Below are positions 1-6,004 of a DNA stretch of 12,527 nucleotides, piece after piece. A program made the position numbers and the translations under genes. Within the stretch, counting starts at the first letter, position 1, and each line of letters starts with the position of its first letter. The DNA is from Verrucomicrobia subdivision 3 bacterium UBA7542. GTDB taxonomy: Bacteria > Verrucomicrobiota > Verrucomicrobiia > Limisphaerales > UBA11358. The notes beneath the pieces were generated by a model, which saw only the letters and a program-made list of their open reading frames with translations, ran no database searches and was not told where the DNA came from. Location: positions 1 through 12,527 of the forward strand of contig DLMG01000289.1 of NCBI GenBank assembly GCA_002479245.1, in the 5' to 3' direction.

Positions 1-46
1 CCTCCGCAGTAGCCCTGCTACGGAGGACGGGCGGCGGCCCTCCGCC
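1..46. repeat. Paired-hairpin palindromic element at left edge
   Basis: Two hairpins lie side by side. In the first, CCTCC (1-5) pairs with GGAGG (22-26) and GTAGC (9-13) pairs with GCTAC (17-21), leaving a GCA bulge (6-8) and a CCT loop. In the second, GGCGG (30-34) pairs with CCGCC (42-46) around a 7-nt loop. The element may continue to the left of the window. It resembles the short palindromic intergenic repeats at 2577-2652 and 3417-3487 in layout but not in sequence. Function unknown; it could act as a transcription terminator for an upstream gene, although no T-tract follows on the plus strand. Confidence 0.6.
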
Positions 47-91
47 ATTTTCCCAGAGGTATATCAAACTGTGCCTAGGTTAATTGGAATT

Positions 92-99
92 GCTATAGA
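92..99 (+). promoter_or_regulatory. Weak extended -10-like promoter candidate for the GH105 gene
   Basis: TGCTATAGA (91-99 with its flanking T) resembles an extended -10 box (TGn followed by TATAGA, close to TATAAT). No convincing -35 is seen at normal spacing. It would give a leader of roughly 60 nt before the ATG at 164. This is a pattern match only. Confidence 0.25.
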
Positions 100-163
100 A
101 CGCTCACACTGCCTGATTCATTTTTCGTTGATTCGCACCCCGTTTCCGCCCAATTTTCCCAGC

Positions 164-2575
164 ATGAAGTCCTTTTCCCCGCGTCACGCCGGTTACGTTG
201 CGGCGATAGTTTTTCTCGCCGCCAATTTTCAACTGCGCGCGCAGCAGCACGCGCCAGACATTATTACACCAACGCCGCGGGTGCCGCCCAATTTGGAGCA
301 GCCGAATATCCATCCCGAACGCTTGGAAGGCGCACTCATCATGCCTCCTTCATCCCTGATTATGCCGCGCGCTGTTCTCAGCGCAATGCAGCGCGTGGCG
401 GACTGGCAGCTCGCGGATCCGGCCACCAATCCGCCCACCAGTTGGCTGCTGGGCGCGGAGAACGCGGGCATGATGGCGCTGGCGGGAATTTCCGGCGACG
501 CCAAATACCGCGAGGCGATGCGGGCGGCGGGCGAAGCCAACGGCTGGCGGCCCGGGCCGCTGTTTTACGACGCCGACGACCATTGCGTCGGCCAAGCTTA
601 CACCGAGCTTTACTTCCTTTACCGCGAAAACCGGATGATTGCGCCGTTGCGCGAACGTTTTGACGCCATTCTGGCAAAACCGCCGGACGTGCCGGGTCTC
701 GAATTCACGAAGGCGGAGAGCCGGGACAGAAAAAACTGGTCGTGGTGCGACTCGCTGTTCATGGGGCCGCCGGCGTGGATGCGGCTTTACGCCGCGACCG
801 ACGATGAGCGCTATCTGGATTTTGCCGTGACCAACTGGTGGCGCACGACGGATTATCTTTACGACAAGGACGAACACCTGTTTTTCCGCGACAGCACTTT
901 CTTCAAAAAGCGCGAAGCGAACGGGCAAAAAGTTTTCTGGAGCCGCGGTAATGGCTGGGTGCTGGCCGGCCTCGTCCGGGTGCTGCAATACCTGCCGATG
1001 AAACATCCCGACCGTCCGCGTTTCGAACAATTGTTCAAGGAAATGGCCGGAAAAATTCTGGCGTGCCAGCAACCCGACGGACTCTGGCGCGCGAGCCTGC
1101 TGGACCCGGCGAGTTATCCGCTCAAGGAAACCAGCGGTTCCGGTTTTTACACCTACGCCCTGGCCTGGGGCGTGAACCAGGGATTGCTCGACCGCGCGAA
1201 ATTTGAGCCTGCCGTCCGCAAAGCGTGGGCGGCGCTGGTCGGCTGCGTGGAGCCCGATGGCAGACTCACGCACGTCCAGCCGGTGGGCAGTGACCCGAAG
1301 AAATTTGCGGACGATTCAGCCGGACCTTATGGCGTCGGCGCCTTTTTGCTCGCAGGCAGTGAAGTTTATCGGATGGCGGTTTTAGAAAAAGCCAAACGAT
1401 ATGCTGTAAAAATTAAAAATCCTGCTTCGTTCCGTCGCGATTGTGAAACCGTTGCATTCACGTTTGAATCGACGGTGCTTGCTCCACTAAATGTCCTAAG
1501 TAATTTTGTTGTGATGGACAACTTTTCCTCGCGAATTTTAGATTCACAACCATACTATTCTCAATTCGGCCAAGAGGATTCAATGCAGGCCCAATTGCTT
1601 TTCCAAGTTGATTTGGCGCCGGGCGAGGCGCGGACGTTTTACATTCTGGACGCATCGGCCCTAACCGCCGTGCCACCGCCTATCGTGAAGACATTCGCGC
1701 GTTACGTGCCAGAGCGTCATGACGATTTCGCGTGGGAAAGCGACCGCATCGCGCATCGCACCTACGGCCAGGCGCTCATCCCGGCGGAGGGAACCATCAG
1801 CAGCGGGCCGGACGTGTGGATCAAGACGTGGCGCAATCTCATGATCAATGAAATGTATGCGAGCGGCCATTATCACATGACCAATGGCACCGAAATGGAT
1901 GATTACCGCGTCGGCAGCAGCCGCGGCTGCGGCGGCGGGGGCATTTGGGATGGCAGGAAACTTTACGTCTCCAGCAATTACCGCAACTGGCGGCTCATCA
2001 CCACCGGCCCAATCCGGTCGGAATTTGAGCTGACCTACGACGCGTGGGACGCCGGCAATGGACAGAAGGTTTCCGAAACCAAACGTTACAGCATTGACGC
2101 CGGTTCATGGTTCACCAAGGCGCAAAGCACCTTCGCCAGCGAGGACCCTTCACCGCTGACCATCGGCGTCGGGCTGGCCGAGCGCGCCTGCGGGCCGGAC
2201 GGCGAGGAATTGATTGCGCAGGACCAGGCCGAGGGCTGGATGAGTTACTGGCAGCCGGAGGACAAGCCGAAAGGGACCATCGGCGTTGCGATTGTTTTAC
2301 CGAAGGGCAGCGTGAAAGAATTTACAAATGACAATCCGGCCATGCCCGATTCCGTGCTTCACGCCGTCGTGCCGCAACCGACGGTTGAAGGCGCGCCGCC
2401 GATCCGCAATTTACTCGCAGTCACGCAGGTGAAGATCGGCCAGCCGTTCACGTATTACTTTGGCGCGTGCTGGGACCGCAGCGGCGATTTCACTAATCAC
2501 ATTGCCTGGGAAAATTACGTGCGCCGGTTTGCCGAACGGCGCAACGCTCCGCTGCAGGTGACGATGGGGAACTGA
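164..2575 (+). CDS. Secreted GH105-type unsaturated uronyl hydrolase fused to DUF4861
   Basis: An 803-residue protein with a signal peptide (about 1-26, cleavage near LRAQ). Residues about 65-405 form an alpha/alpha-barrel of the GH88/GH105 (YteR-like) type. Visible landmarks are DDH (138-140), CDSLFMG with D196 at the position of the YteR catalytic Asp143, and WSRGNGW with R261 and W265 spaced like YteR Arg213/Trp217. Family members hydrolyse the unsaturated uronic acid that polysaccharide lyases leave at the non-reducing end of oligosaccharides. Residues about 412-803 match DUF4861 (RDCETV, VPERHDDFAWESDRIAHR, MDDYRVGSSRGCGGG, a glycine-rich core), a domain often found with such hydrolases, role unsettled. 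The ATG at 164 is chosen because it begins the signal peptide; a GTG at 71 would add 31 residues without signal-peptide character. No Shine-Dalgarno is evident. Composition drops to about 38% GC at 1381-1560, at the domain junction. Exact sugar specificity cannot be read. Confidence 0.88.
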   Translation: MKSFSPRHAGYVAAIVFLAANFQLRAQQHAPDIITPTPRVPPNLEQPNIHPERLEGALIMPPSSLIMPRAVLSAMQRVADWQLADPATNPPTSWLLGAENAGMMALAGISGDAKYREAMRAAGEANGWRPGPLFYDADDHCVGQAYTELYFLYRENRMIAPLRERFDAILAKPPDVPGLEFTKAESRDRKNWSWCDSLFMGPPAWMRLYAATDDERYLDFAVTNWWRTTDYLYDKDEHLFFRDSTFFKKREANGQKVFWSRGNGWVLAGLVRVLQYLPMKHPDRPRFEQLFKEMAGKILACQQPDGLWRASLLDPASYPLKETSGSGFYTYALAWGVNQGLLDRAKFEPAVRKAWAALVGCVEPDGRLTHVQPVGSDPKKFADDSAGPYGVGAFLLAGSEVYRMAVLEKAKRYAVKIKNPASFRRDCETVAFTFESTVLAPLNVLSNFVVMDNFSSRILDSQPYYSQFGQEDSMQAQLLFQVDLAPGEARTFYILDASALTAVPPPIVKTFARYVPERHDDFAWESDRIAHRTYGQALIPAEGTISSGPDVWIKTWRNLMINEMYASGHYHMTNGTEMDDYRVGSSRGCGGGGIWDGRKLYVSSNYRNWRLITTGPIRSEFELTYDAWDAGNGQKVSETKRYSIDAGSWFTKAQSTFASEDPSPLTIGVGLAERACGPDGEELIAQDQAEGWMSYWQPEDKPKGTIGVAIVLPKGSVKEFTNDNPAMPDSVLHAVVPQPTVEGAPPIRNLLAVTQVKIGQPFTYYFGACWDRSGDFTNHIAWENYVRRFAERRNAPLQVTMGN

Positions 2576-2576
2576 A

Positions 2577-2652
2577 GGTAGGGCGGGCAGTCCTCTGCCC
2601 GCCGTCGTCCAAACGCGAAACAATCGGCGCGCAGGGGACTGCGCGCCCTACC
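2577..2652. repeat. 76-bp inverted-repeat element of two covarying hairpins
   Basis: Two 27-nt halves (2577-2603 and 2626-2652) are inverted copies of one another with three mismatches. Each half is itself a perfect 9-bp hairpin: GGCGGGCAG/CTGCCCGCC with loop TCCT (2582-2603), and GGCGCGCAG/CTGCGCGCC with loop GGGA (2626-2647). The outer ends GGTAG (2577-2581) and CTACC (2648-2652) pair with each other. It begins one base after the GH105 stop and ends 3 bp before the eda stop, filling the space between two convergent genes. It may act as a bidirectional transcription barrier, but neither side has a T-tract. It looks like a REP-like or miniature palindromic dispersed repeat. Confidence 0.85.
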
Positions 2653-2655
2653 GCG

Positions 2656-3300
2656 TCAGTTTTTCACTGGTGATGCAGAAATCACTTTGATGGCCTCGGC
2701 GGTCAGCGCGGTGATTTTCGACCACGCCTTTTCCGCGACCAGTTTGCGCCCGGCCATCCAGGAACCGCCGATGGCGGCGACCTGCGGCAGGGCGAGGTAA
2801 TTCGGCAGGTTTGCGGCGTTGATGCCGCCGGTGGGCACAAATTTCACCCCCGTGTGCGCGAACGGCCCGGCGAGCGCCTTGAGCATGGCCACGCCGCCGG
2901 CCGCTTCCGCCGGGAAAAATTTCAGATATTTCCAGCCGAGATCGAGCGCCCGGCCCGTTTCCGTGGGCGTCATGACCCCGGGGAAGAACGGTATTTTATT
3001 TTTATGCGCCGCGGCCAGGACCGATTCGTCCAGGCCCGGCGACACGCCGAATTGCGCGCCGGCGTCCACCGCGCGTTGCACCTGTTCCGCAGCGAGCAGC
3101 GTGCCGGCGCCAATGGCCATTTCGGGAAGTGTCCGCCGGATGCGTTTGATGGAATCGGCGGCGGCGGCGGTGCGGAAGGGGATTTCCATGGTCCGCAGTC
3201 CGCCGGCCAGCAGGGCTTCGGCCAGCGGCACAGCGGCTTCTGGATCATCCACCACCGCGATGCACAGCAGCCGTTGTTTGAGGATGGATTCGGTGTTCAT
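2656..3300 (-). CDS. eda: 2-dehydro-3-deoxy-6-phosphogluconate (KDPG) aldolase
   Basis: A 214-residue cytoplasmic class I aldolase of the KDPG/KHG family (usual length about 205-215), which cleaves KDPG to pyruvate and glyceraldehyde-3-phosphate. The TIM-barrel landmarks are all present: MEIPFRT with E39 and R43 (E. coli Eda E45 and R49), GAGT with T67 (T73), the Schiff-base lysine K127 in YLKFFPAE (K133), PTGGI (156-160) and GGSWMAG (178-184). The constant offset of six to the E. coli residues supports the ATG at 3300; an upstream in-frame start at 3384 adds a non-conserved tail. No clear Shine-Dalgarno. It converges on the GH105-DUF4861 gene. Unsaturated uronates released by that enzyme enter metabolism through KDG and KDPG, so the aldolase may finish the pathway, though it also serves the Entner-Doudoroff route. 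A KDPGal-specific variant cannot be excluded. Confidence 0.93.
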   Translation of the reverse strand: MNTESILKQRLLCIAVVDDPEAAVPLAEALLAGGLRTMEIPFRTAAAADSIKRIRRTLPEMAIGAGTLLAAEQVQRAVDAGAQFGVSPGLDESVLAAAHKNKIPFFPGVMTPTETGRALDLGWKYLKFFPAEAAGGVAMLKALAGPFAHTGVKFVPTGGINAANLPNYLALPQVAAIGGSWMAGRKLVAEKAWSKITALTAEAIKVISASPVKN

Positions 3301-3371
3301 AAAATATGTGGGCGGATGATAGACGATTGTGGCGGTGAGTGAACTCGAAATTGAACCGCGGGTGACGCGGA

Positions 3372-3390
3372 TGACAGGGCGCATCTGTCA
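3372..3390. repeat. Perfect 6-bp dyad, operator-like
   Basis: TGACAG (3372-3377) and CTGTCA (3385-3390) are exact inverted repeats with a 7-nt spacer. The site sits 72 bp upstream of the eda start, where a regulator could bind. No assignment to a specific regulator is possible from the sequence, and it may simply belong to the palindromic debris around it. Confidence 0.4.
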
Positions 3391-3416
3391 GTGCCTGTGG
3401 GCAAATGCGCACGACG

Positions 3417-3487
3417 GTTTGGAGTCCCGCCTTCAGGCGGCCATGGCAGCGGTATTGCCCAAGCCGCGTAAACGCGGAACTCCAAAC
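3417..3487. repeat. 71-bp inverted-repeat element with two internal hairpins
   Basis: Terminal inverted repeats GTTTGGAGT (3417-3425) and ACTCCAAAC (3479-3487) are perfect. Inside are two hairpins with 4-nt loops: CCGCC-TTCA-GGCGG (3427-3440) and CCGCG-TAAA-CGCGG (3464-3477). A weaker GGCA/TGCC pair (3445-3448, 3456-3459) sits between them. The architecture (terminal repeats around two GC-rich 4-nt-loop hairpins) matches the element at 2577-2652, but the sequence is unrelated. It is probably a dispersed miniature palindromic repeat. Confidence 0.75.
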
Positions 3488-3571
3488 AGAGAATGGCGAC
3501 CGCGTCCGGATGACGCGGATTTGGTTTTTCAATTTCCGGGAATCCGCATAATCTGCGGTCAAAATAAAACC

Positions 3572-3970
3572 ATGAATTTTTCCATTGAACACATTGCGGT
3601 TCCCGCCGCCAATCCCGCCGCGTTGAAAGACTGGTACGTGCGCGTGCTGGGCGCGCAGCCGGTCTGGGACAACGGCCAGAATCCGCCGGTCTGCCTGGTT
3701 GCGCTGCCGGGAGCCTGGCTGGAGATTTACGCCGCTGATTCCCCGCTGGCCGAACGCGGCAACAACAAACTGGCGGGCTGGCGGCACGTCGCATTGCGCG
3801 TGGATTCAATGGATGCGGCGAAGGCCGAATTGACCAAACGCGGCGTGAAGTTTGATAAAGAAACGCGACCGGCAGCGGGCGGCGGAAATGTTTTATTCTT
3901 CGAGGATGGTGAAGGCAACCTGTTGCACCTGGTCGAGCGTCCGGCGAATTGGCAGCCTGGCAAAGCGTGA
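3572..3970 (+). CDS. VOC-superfamily (glyoxalase/bleomycin-resistance-fold) protein
   Basis: A 132-residue protein with the two beta-alpha-beta-beta-beta modules of the vicinal oxygen chelate superfamily. The four metal-ligand positions of glyoxalase-type members are filled: H7 (EHIAVP), E51 (WLEIYA), H72 (WRHVALRV) and E122 (LHLVERP). That points to a divalent-metal enzyme such as a lactoylglutathione-lyase-like, epimerase-like or fosfomycin/bleomycin-type protein; substrate cannot be inferred. The ATG at 3572 is preferred because homology-like sequence begins immediately (HIAVP at residue 7). The frame stays open back to 3329, but that extension runs through palindromic intergenic DNA. It is divergent from eda and converges on mntR with 38 bp between the stop codons. 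No Shine-Dalgarno is obvious. Confidence 0.85.
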   Translation: MNFSIEHIAVPAANPAALKDWYVRVLGAQPVWDNGQNPPVCLVALPGAWLEIYAADSPLAERGNNKLAGWRHVALRVDSMDAAKAELTKRGVKFDKETRPAAGGGNVLFFEDGEGNLLHLVERPANWQPGKA

Positions 3971-4008
3971 GGTAACGCCGGGCGGCAAAGTCCGGCCGGC
4001 TTGAGCGG

Positions 4009-4467
4009 TTACGGCGGCGGCTGGCGTCGGCCGCAGCGTTCGAGGTGTTTGACGAACGCGGAGAGAGTTTTCCTGCTGACATGGTGTTCCATGCCCTCCG
4101 CATCCAAGTGGGCGACGGCGTCCGGAACGCCGAGCGACTTGAGGACCTCGACCACAATCTCGTGACGCCGACGTGATTCTTCAGAAAGTTTCCGACCGGC
4201 TTCGGTGAGCAAAATGGAGCGATACGGTTGGGCGTTGACCAATCCGCTGCGCTGGAGGCGCTGGATGGTGCGGTTGACGGTGACATGCGTGACGCCCAGG
4301 CGGCGGGCCAGATCGGTCACCCGCGCCGCACCGGTAGTGGCGATGAGTTCGGCAATCAACTCCACGTAGTCCAAAGCGATTTCCTGGGAATGCTCCTGCC
4401 GGGTATGGCGGGGGTTGCCCTGGAGCGGCGGACGGACCTTCGCAGCTTTGGTCGGCGGCCATTTCAT
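4009..4467 (-). CDS. mntR: Manganese-responsive repressor MntR (DtxR family)
   Basis: A 152-residue DtxR/MntR-family regulator lacking the C-terminal SH3-like domain, as in E. coli MntR (about 155 residues). A basic N-terminal tail is followed by a winged helix-turn-helix (about 31-90; recognition region RLGVTHVTVNRTIQRL) and a metal-binding dimerisation domain. All B. subtilis MntR metal ligands have counterparts: D33 and E36 (DYVE), H102, and E124, E127 and H128 (EGMEHH). When manganese is sufficient, the protein should bind DNA and repress the divergent mntH gene. The ATG at 4467 is chosen because the longer frame to 4716 runs into the mntH coding region and reads as Arg/Pro-rich non-protein. 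A TACAAT -10-like box (4521 to 4516) overlaps the putative operator, suggesting autoregulation. The leader has four tandem pentanucleotides (4471-4490). Confidence 0.93.
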   Translation of the reverse strand: MKWPPTKAAKVRPPLQGNPRHTRQEHSQEIALDYVELIAELIATTGAARVTDLARRLGVTHVTVNRTIQRLQRSGLVNAQPYRSILLTEAGRKLSEESRRRHEIVVEVLKSLGVPDAVAHLDAEGMEHHVSRKTLSAFVKHLERCGRRQPPP

Positions 4468-4470
4468 ATT

Positions 4471-4490
4471 CCAAACTAAACCAAACCAAA
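4471..4490 (-). repeat. Four tandem pentanucleotides in the mntR leader
   Basis: On the plus strand this reads CCAAA CTAAA CCAAA CCAAA; in the sense of mntR it is TTTGG TTTGG TTTAG TTTGG, ending 3 nt before the mntR ATG. One unit carries a single substitution. Its position directly before the start codon means a change in copy number could alter ribosome access. Confidence 0.7.
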
Positions 4491-4496
4491 TTGCGG

Positions 4497-4525
4497 TTGA
4501 CAATCTTTCTGCTAAATTGTAGCAC
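4497..4525 (+). promoter_or_regulatory. Putative mntH promoter
   Basis: A perfect -35 box TTGACA (4497-4502) is followed after 17 bp by TAGCAC (4520-4525), a poor -10 match (3 of 6). The -10 position falls inside the MntR-box dyad, so bound repressor would block RNA polymerase. The start of transcription would be near 4532, leaving a leader of only about 13 nt before the ATG at 4545. The -35 is convincing; the -10 is not. Confidence 0.5.
4516..4521 (-). promoter_or_regulatory. -10-like box for mntR, overlapping the operator
   Basis: On the minus strand this reads TACAAT (5 of 6 to TATAAT). It would start transcription near 4509, giving a leader of about 42 nt. No good -35 is visible upstream. 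It overlaps the left half of the dyad at 4517-4534, which would couple mntR expression to its own product. Confidence 0.4.
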
Positions 4526-4534
4526 AGGCTACAA
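4517..4534. promoter_or_regulatory. MntR-box-like operator between mntR and mntH
   Basis: TTGTAGC-ACAG-GCTACAA is a perfect 7-bp inverted repeat with a 4-bp spacer. Its core TAGC-N4-GCTA has the same layout as the MntR box described for enterobacterial mntH promoters. It lies between the divergent mntR and mntH genes and overlaps the predicted -10 regions of both. The operator role is inferred from position, symmetry and the adjacent regulator. Confidence 0.75.
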
Positions 4535-4544
4535 ATGGACAGGC

Positions 4545-5978
4545 ATGCCGGAAGAATTTGACAAAAAGGAGACAACCGACGCGCCCCAGCCGGCAGTCGG
4601 CGGCGGCGCCGCCCGTGCCAGCCACCCGTCGCTGGAGGGAGTGCATGGCACCGTGGACGTGCCGCTGGCTCAAGCCGGTTTCTGGCGGCAATTGAGGGCG
4701 TTCGCAGGGCCGGCAATCCTCGTCAGCGTCGGCTACATGGATCCCGGGAACTGGGGTACCGACCTGGCGGGCGGGGCGCAGTTCAAATACGGTCTGCTCT
4801 GGGTCGTGGCCGTGGCCAGCTTTATGGCCGTTATCCTTCAGGTCATCTCAGCCCGCCTGGGTGTTGCCACGGGCAAGGATCTGGCCCAGTGCTGTCGCGA
4901 CTGGTATCCCAGGTGGTCCCGCTGGCCGAACTGGATTGCCATGGAAATCGCCATTGCCGCCACGGACCTGGCCGAATCGTTGGGCAGTGCAGTCGCCTTG
5001 AATTTGCTTTTCCACATTCCCATGGGGTGGGCGATTGTCATTACCGCCTTCGATGTGCTGCTCCTGCTGGCTTTGCAAGGGCTGGGCATGAGGATGATTG
5101 AAGCGGTGGTCGCGGTTTTTGTCGCCACCATTGGCATCTGCTACGGCATCGAGATTTTCGTCCTGCCCCAGACGCAGCCCGGTTTTCTGGAGATGGGCCA
5201 GGCCCTGATGCAGCCCAACTTTCGCGAAGCCGGCATGATCGTCGTGGCCATCGGCATCATCGGAGCGACCGTCATGCCTCACAATCTGTTCCTGCACTCG
5301 GCCCTGGTGCAAACGCGAAAGCTAAAGCGTGATGAGCATTCCATCCGCACCGCCATCCGCTTCAACACCATTGACTCCACCGTTGCGCTGACTGTCGCGT
5401 TTTTCGTCAACGCGGCGATCCTGGTGCTGGCGGCAATGGTATTTTACGGAAAGCAGAGCGTGACAGTGGCGGGTGGCCAGGTGGTCATGTTCAACCCCGA
5501 CAGCGATTGGATACGCATCGCTTATCTGACACTGGCCCCGCTGTTGGGCACGACGGCCGCCAGCACGCTTTTTGCCGTGGCACTGCTGGCCAGCGGACAA
5601 AGCAGCACCATCACCGGCACGCTGGCCGGACAGGTGGTGATGGAAGGATTCATGAGCTGGCGCATTCGTCCGTGGATCCGGCGGATGATCTCGCGCACGC
5701 TGGCGGTGGTGCCGGCCATCTGGATTATCACCATTCGCGGCAATGGCAGCGTGACCGATCTGGTCAACCTCAGTCAGGTCATTCTCTGCCTCATCCTGCC
5801 TTTCGCCATGTTCCCGCTGCTGCATTTCACCTCCTCCAGCAAGATCATGGGCCGGTGGGCCAACGGCTGGTTTCTGATGGTCCTAGGCTGGGGCAGTGCG
5901 ATATTGATTACAATCATGGACATCTATAGTTTGCCGGAGTCGCTCAAAGCAGCGTGGCACATCGTCGCCGGCGGATGA
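4545..5978 (+). CDS. mntH: Nramp-family Mn2+ (divalent metal)/H+ symporter MntH
   Basis: A 477-residue inner-membrane transporter with about 11 hydrophobic helices after a hydrophilic 45-residue N-terminus. Nramp metal-site residues are intact: TM1 DPGN (D66, N69), TM6 ATVMPHN (A241, M244, H246), and the TM3 proton-pathway acidic pair D141/E144 (DLAESLG). The consensus transport signature surrounds MPHNLFLHS (244-252). Together with the divergent MntR this argues for manganese import, although iron and other divalent metals are also carried by the family. The ATG at 4545 is preferred; a TTG at 4491 would place the start upstream of the putative promoter and operator. Only a weak GGACAGG precedes the ATG. 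The gene is followed after 26 bp by the UspA gene and then the DUF971 gene, probably one transcript. Confidence 0.93.
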   Translation: MPEEFDKKETTDAPQPAVGGGAARASHPSLEGVHGTVDVPLAQAGFWRQLRAFAGPAILVSVGYMDPGNWGTDLAGGAQFKYGLLWVVAVASFMAVILQVISARLGVATGKDLAQCCRDWYPRWSRWPNWIAMEIAIAATDLAESLGSAVALNLLFHIPMGWAIVITAFDVLLLLALQGLGMRMIEAVVAVFVATIGICYGIEIFVLPQTQPGFLEMGQALMQPNFREAGMIVVAIGIIGATVMPHNLFLHSALVQTRKLKRDEHSIRTAIRFNTIDSTVALTVAFFVNAAILVLAAMVFYGKQSVTVAGGQVVMFNPDSDWIRIAYLTLAPLLGTTAASTLFAVALLASGQSSTITGTLAGQVVMEGFMSWRIRPWIRRMISRTLAVVPAIWIITIRGNGSVTDLVNLSQVILCLILPFAMFPLLHFTSSSKIMGRWANGWFLMVLGWGSAILITIMDIYSLPESLKAAWHIVAGG

Positions 5979-6004
5979 TGGCGCGCAGCAAGAAAGGCAC
6001 ACAC

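Larger units (their letters stand above)
3301..3571. other. Non-coding, palindrome-rich region between divergent eda and VOC genes
   Basis: This 271-bp stretch carries no credible gene. It holds a dyad TGACAG-N7-CTGTCA (3372-3390), a two-hairpin element (3417-3487), an inverted pair GCGGATT (3515-3521) and AATCCGC (3541-3547), a small hairpin CCGCA-TAATC-TGCGG (3544-3558) just upstream of the VOC start, and a 10-bp direct repeat TGACGCGGAT (3363-3372 and 3511-3520) flanking the two-hairpin element. Promoters for both divergent genes must lie here or overlap the palindromes, but no convincing -35/-10 pair is seen. Confidence 0.6.

Noticed and set aside
71..163. GTG start adding 31 residues to the GH105 protein
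   Set aside because: The added residues do not form a signal peptide and would place the real signal peptide internally; ATG 164 fits better.
350..1273. Long minus-strand open frame opposite the GH105 gene (307 codons)
   Set aside because: It is Arg/Pro/His-rich, has no recognisable domain and lies wholly inside the well-supported hydrolase gene; such frames are expected opposite GC-rich coding DNA.
2577..2652. Intrinsic terminator between the convergent GH105 and eda genes
   Set aside because: Strong stems but no T-tract on either strand; kept as a repeat element with only a possible termination role.
3329..3571. N-terminal extension of the VOC protein by 81 codons
   Set aside because: The extension translates the palindromic intergenic repeats and lacks protein-like character; the VOC fold starts at the ATG at 3572.
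3977..3996. GCCGG/CCGGC stem between VOC and mntR as a terminator
   Set aside because: Only a 5-bp stem with a 10-nt loop and no T-tract; likely chance in GC-rich DNA.
3297..4286. Minus-strand open frame of 329 codons crossing the VOC gene and its upstream region
   Set aside because: Arg/Ser/Pro-rich translation, overlaps the VOC gene, the mntR gene and palindromic DNA, no domain.
4468..4716. N-terminal extension of MntR by 83 codons
   Set aside because: It would cross the intergenic operator and run antisense into mntH; the Arg/Pro-rich sequence does not match the family.
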